Positions 34,400 to 36,032 of a stretch of DNA of 36,032 nt are shown one piece after another. The DNA comes from Granulicella sp. GTDB lineage: Bacteria; Acidobacteriota; Terriglobia; Terriglobales; Acidobacteriaceae. Under the pieces are notes generated by a model, which made no database searches, was not told the origin of the DNA, and saw only the letters and a list, made by a program, of their open reading frames with translations. Positions within the stretch are counted from its first letter, which is position 1. The number at the start of each line of letters is the position of its first letter. The position numbers were made by a program, and so were the translations under genes. Location of the stretch: assembly GCA_027365345.1 (NCBI GenBank), contig DAHXNO010000057.1:1-36032 (forward strand), read 5' to 3'.

Positions 34400-36032
<1,633 letters not shown>

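Overview
The window looks like a chromosomal segment of an Acidobacteriota bacterium, most likely class Terriglobia (Acidobacteriaceae-like). The reasons are a GC-rich sequence, large Oar-type TonB-dependent receptors with an N-terminal carboxypeptidase-regulatory-like domain, a winged-helix/transmembrane/beta-propeller one-component regulator, and housekeeping genes of matching type. The taxonomic call is inference from gene families, not from a marker-gene comparison. I see no rRNA, tRNA, CRISPR array, transposase gene or prophage.  Positions 1-7570 (minus strand) form a glycan-uptake-flavoured region: a secreted GH13 alpha-glucanase (cut by the window edge), a degraded 1.1-kb stretch with the apparent tail of a decayed receptor and a MITE-like element, a full-length Oar-type TonB-dependent receptor, and a second receptor relic that has lost about 190 internal residues and most of its barrel.  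Positions 7813-15100 (plus strand) carry the membrane-spanning winged-helix/propeller regulator, an outer-membrane beta-barrel protein, the ferrous-iron transporter pair feoA-feoB, a frameshifted C-terminal stub of a type I restriction-modification methyltransferase (hsdM), and an intact HEPN/nucleotidyltransferase (HepT/MntA-type) toxin-antitoxin pair.  Positions 15298-21233 (minus strand) hold tlyA, a 978-residue secreted protein of unknown function, NAD kinase and a short-chain dehydrogenase.  Positions 21825-23260 (plus strand) encode an ECF sigma factor and its zinc-type RskA-like anti-sigma factor, translationally coupled. They converge on a beta-propeller lipoprotein (23425-25059, minus) that seems to contain an inserted chitin-binding-type module.  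Positions 25298-28603 (plus strand) look like one operon for a CoA-binding protein, a DsbD/ScsB-type thiol-disulfide transporter and a periplasmic redoxin. Next, on the minus strand, come a TrmH-family RNA methyltransferase and the AAA+ ATPase RarA/MgsA, overlapping by ATGA.  Positions 30997-35692 contain a YrdC/Sua5-family protein and a YdcF-like membrane protein on the plus strand, converging with gpmI and eno, two consecutive glycolytic enzymes on the minus strand. The 3' end of a LytS-type sensor histidine kinase closes the window.  The most notable items are the HepT/MntA pair beside a dead hsdM stub, the receptor relic with its internal deletion, the module inserted in the propeller lipoprotein, the large unknown secreted protein between tlyA and nadK, and two small repeat elements (a MITE-like element and a 16-bp tandem repeat). 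I do not see clear evidence for a wholly new multi-gene system.
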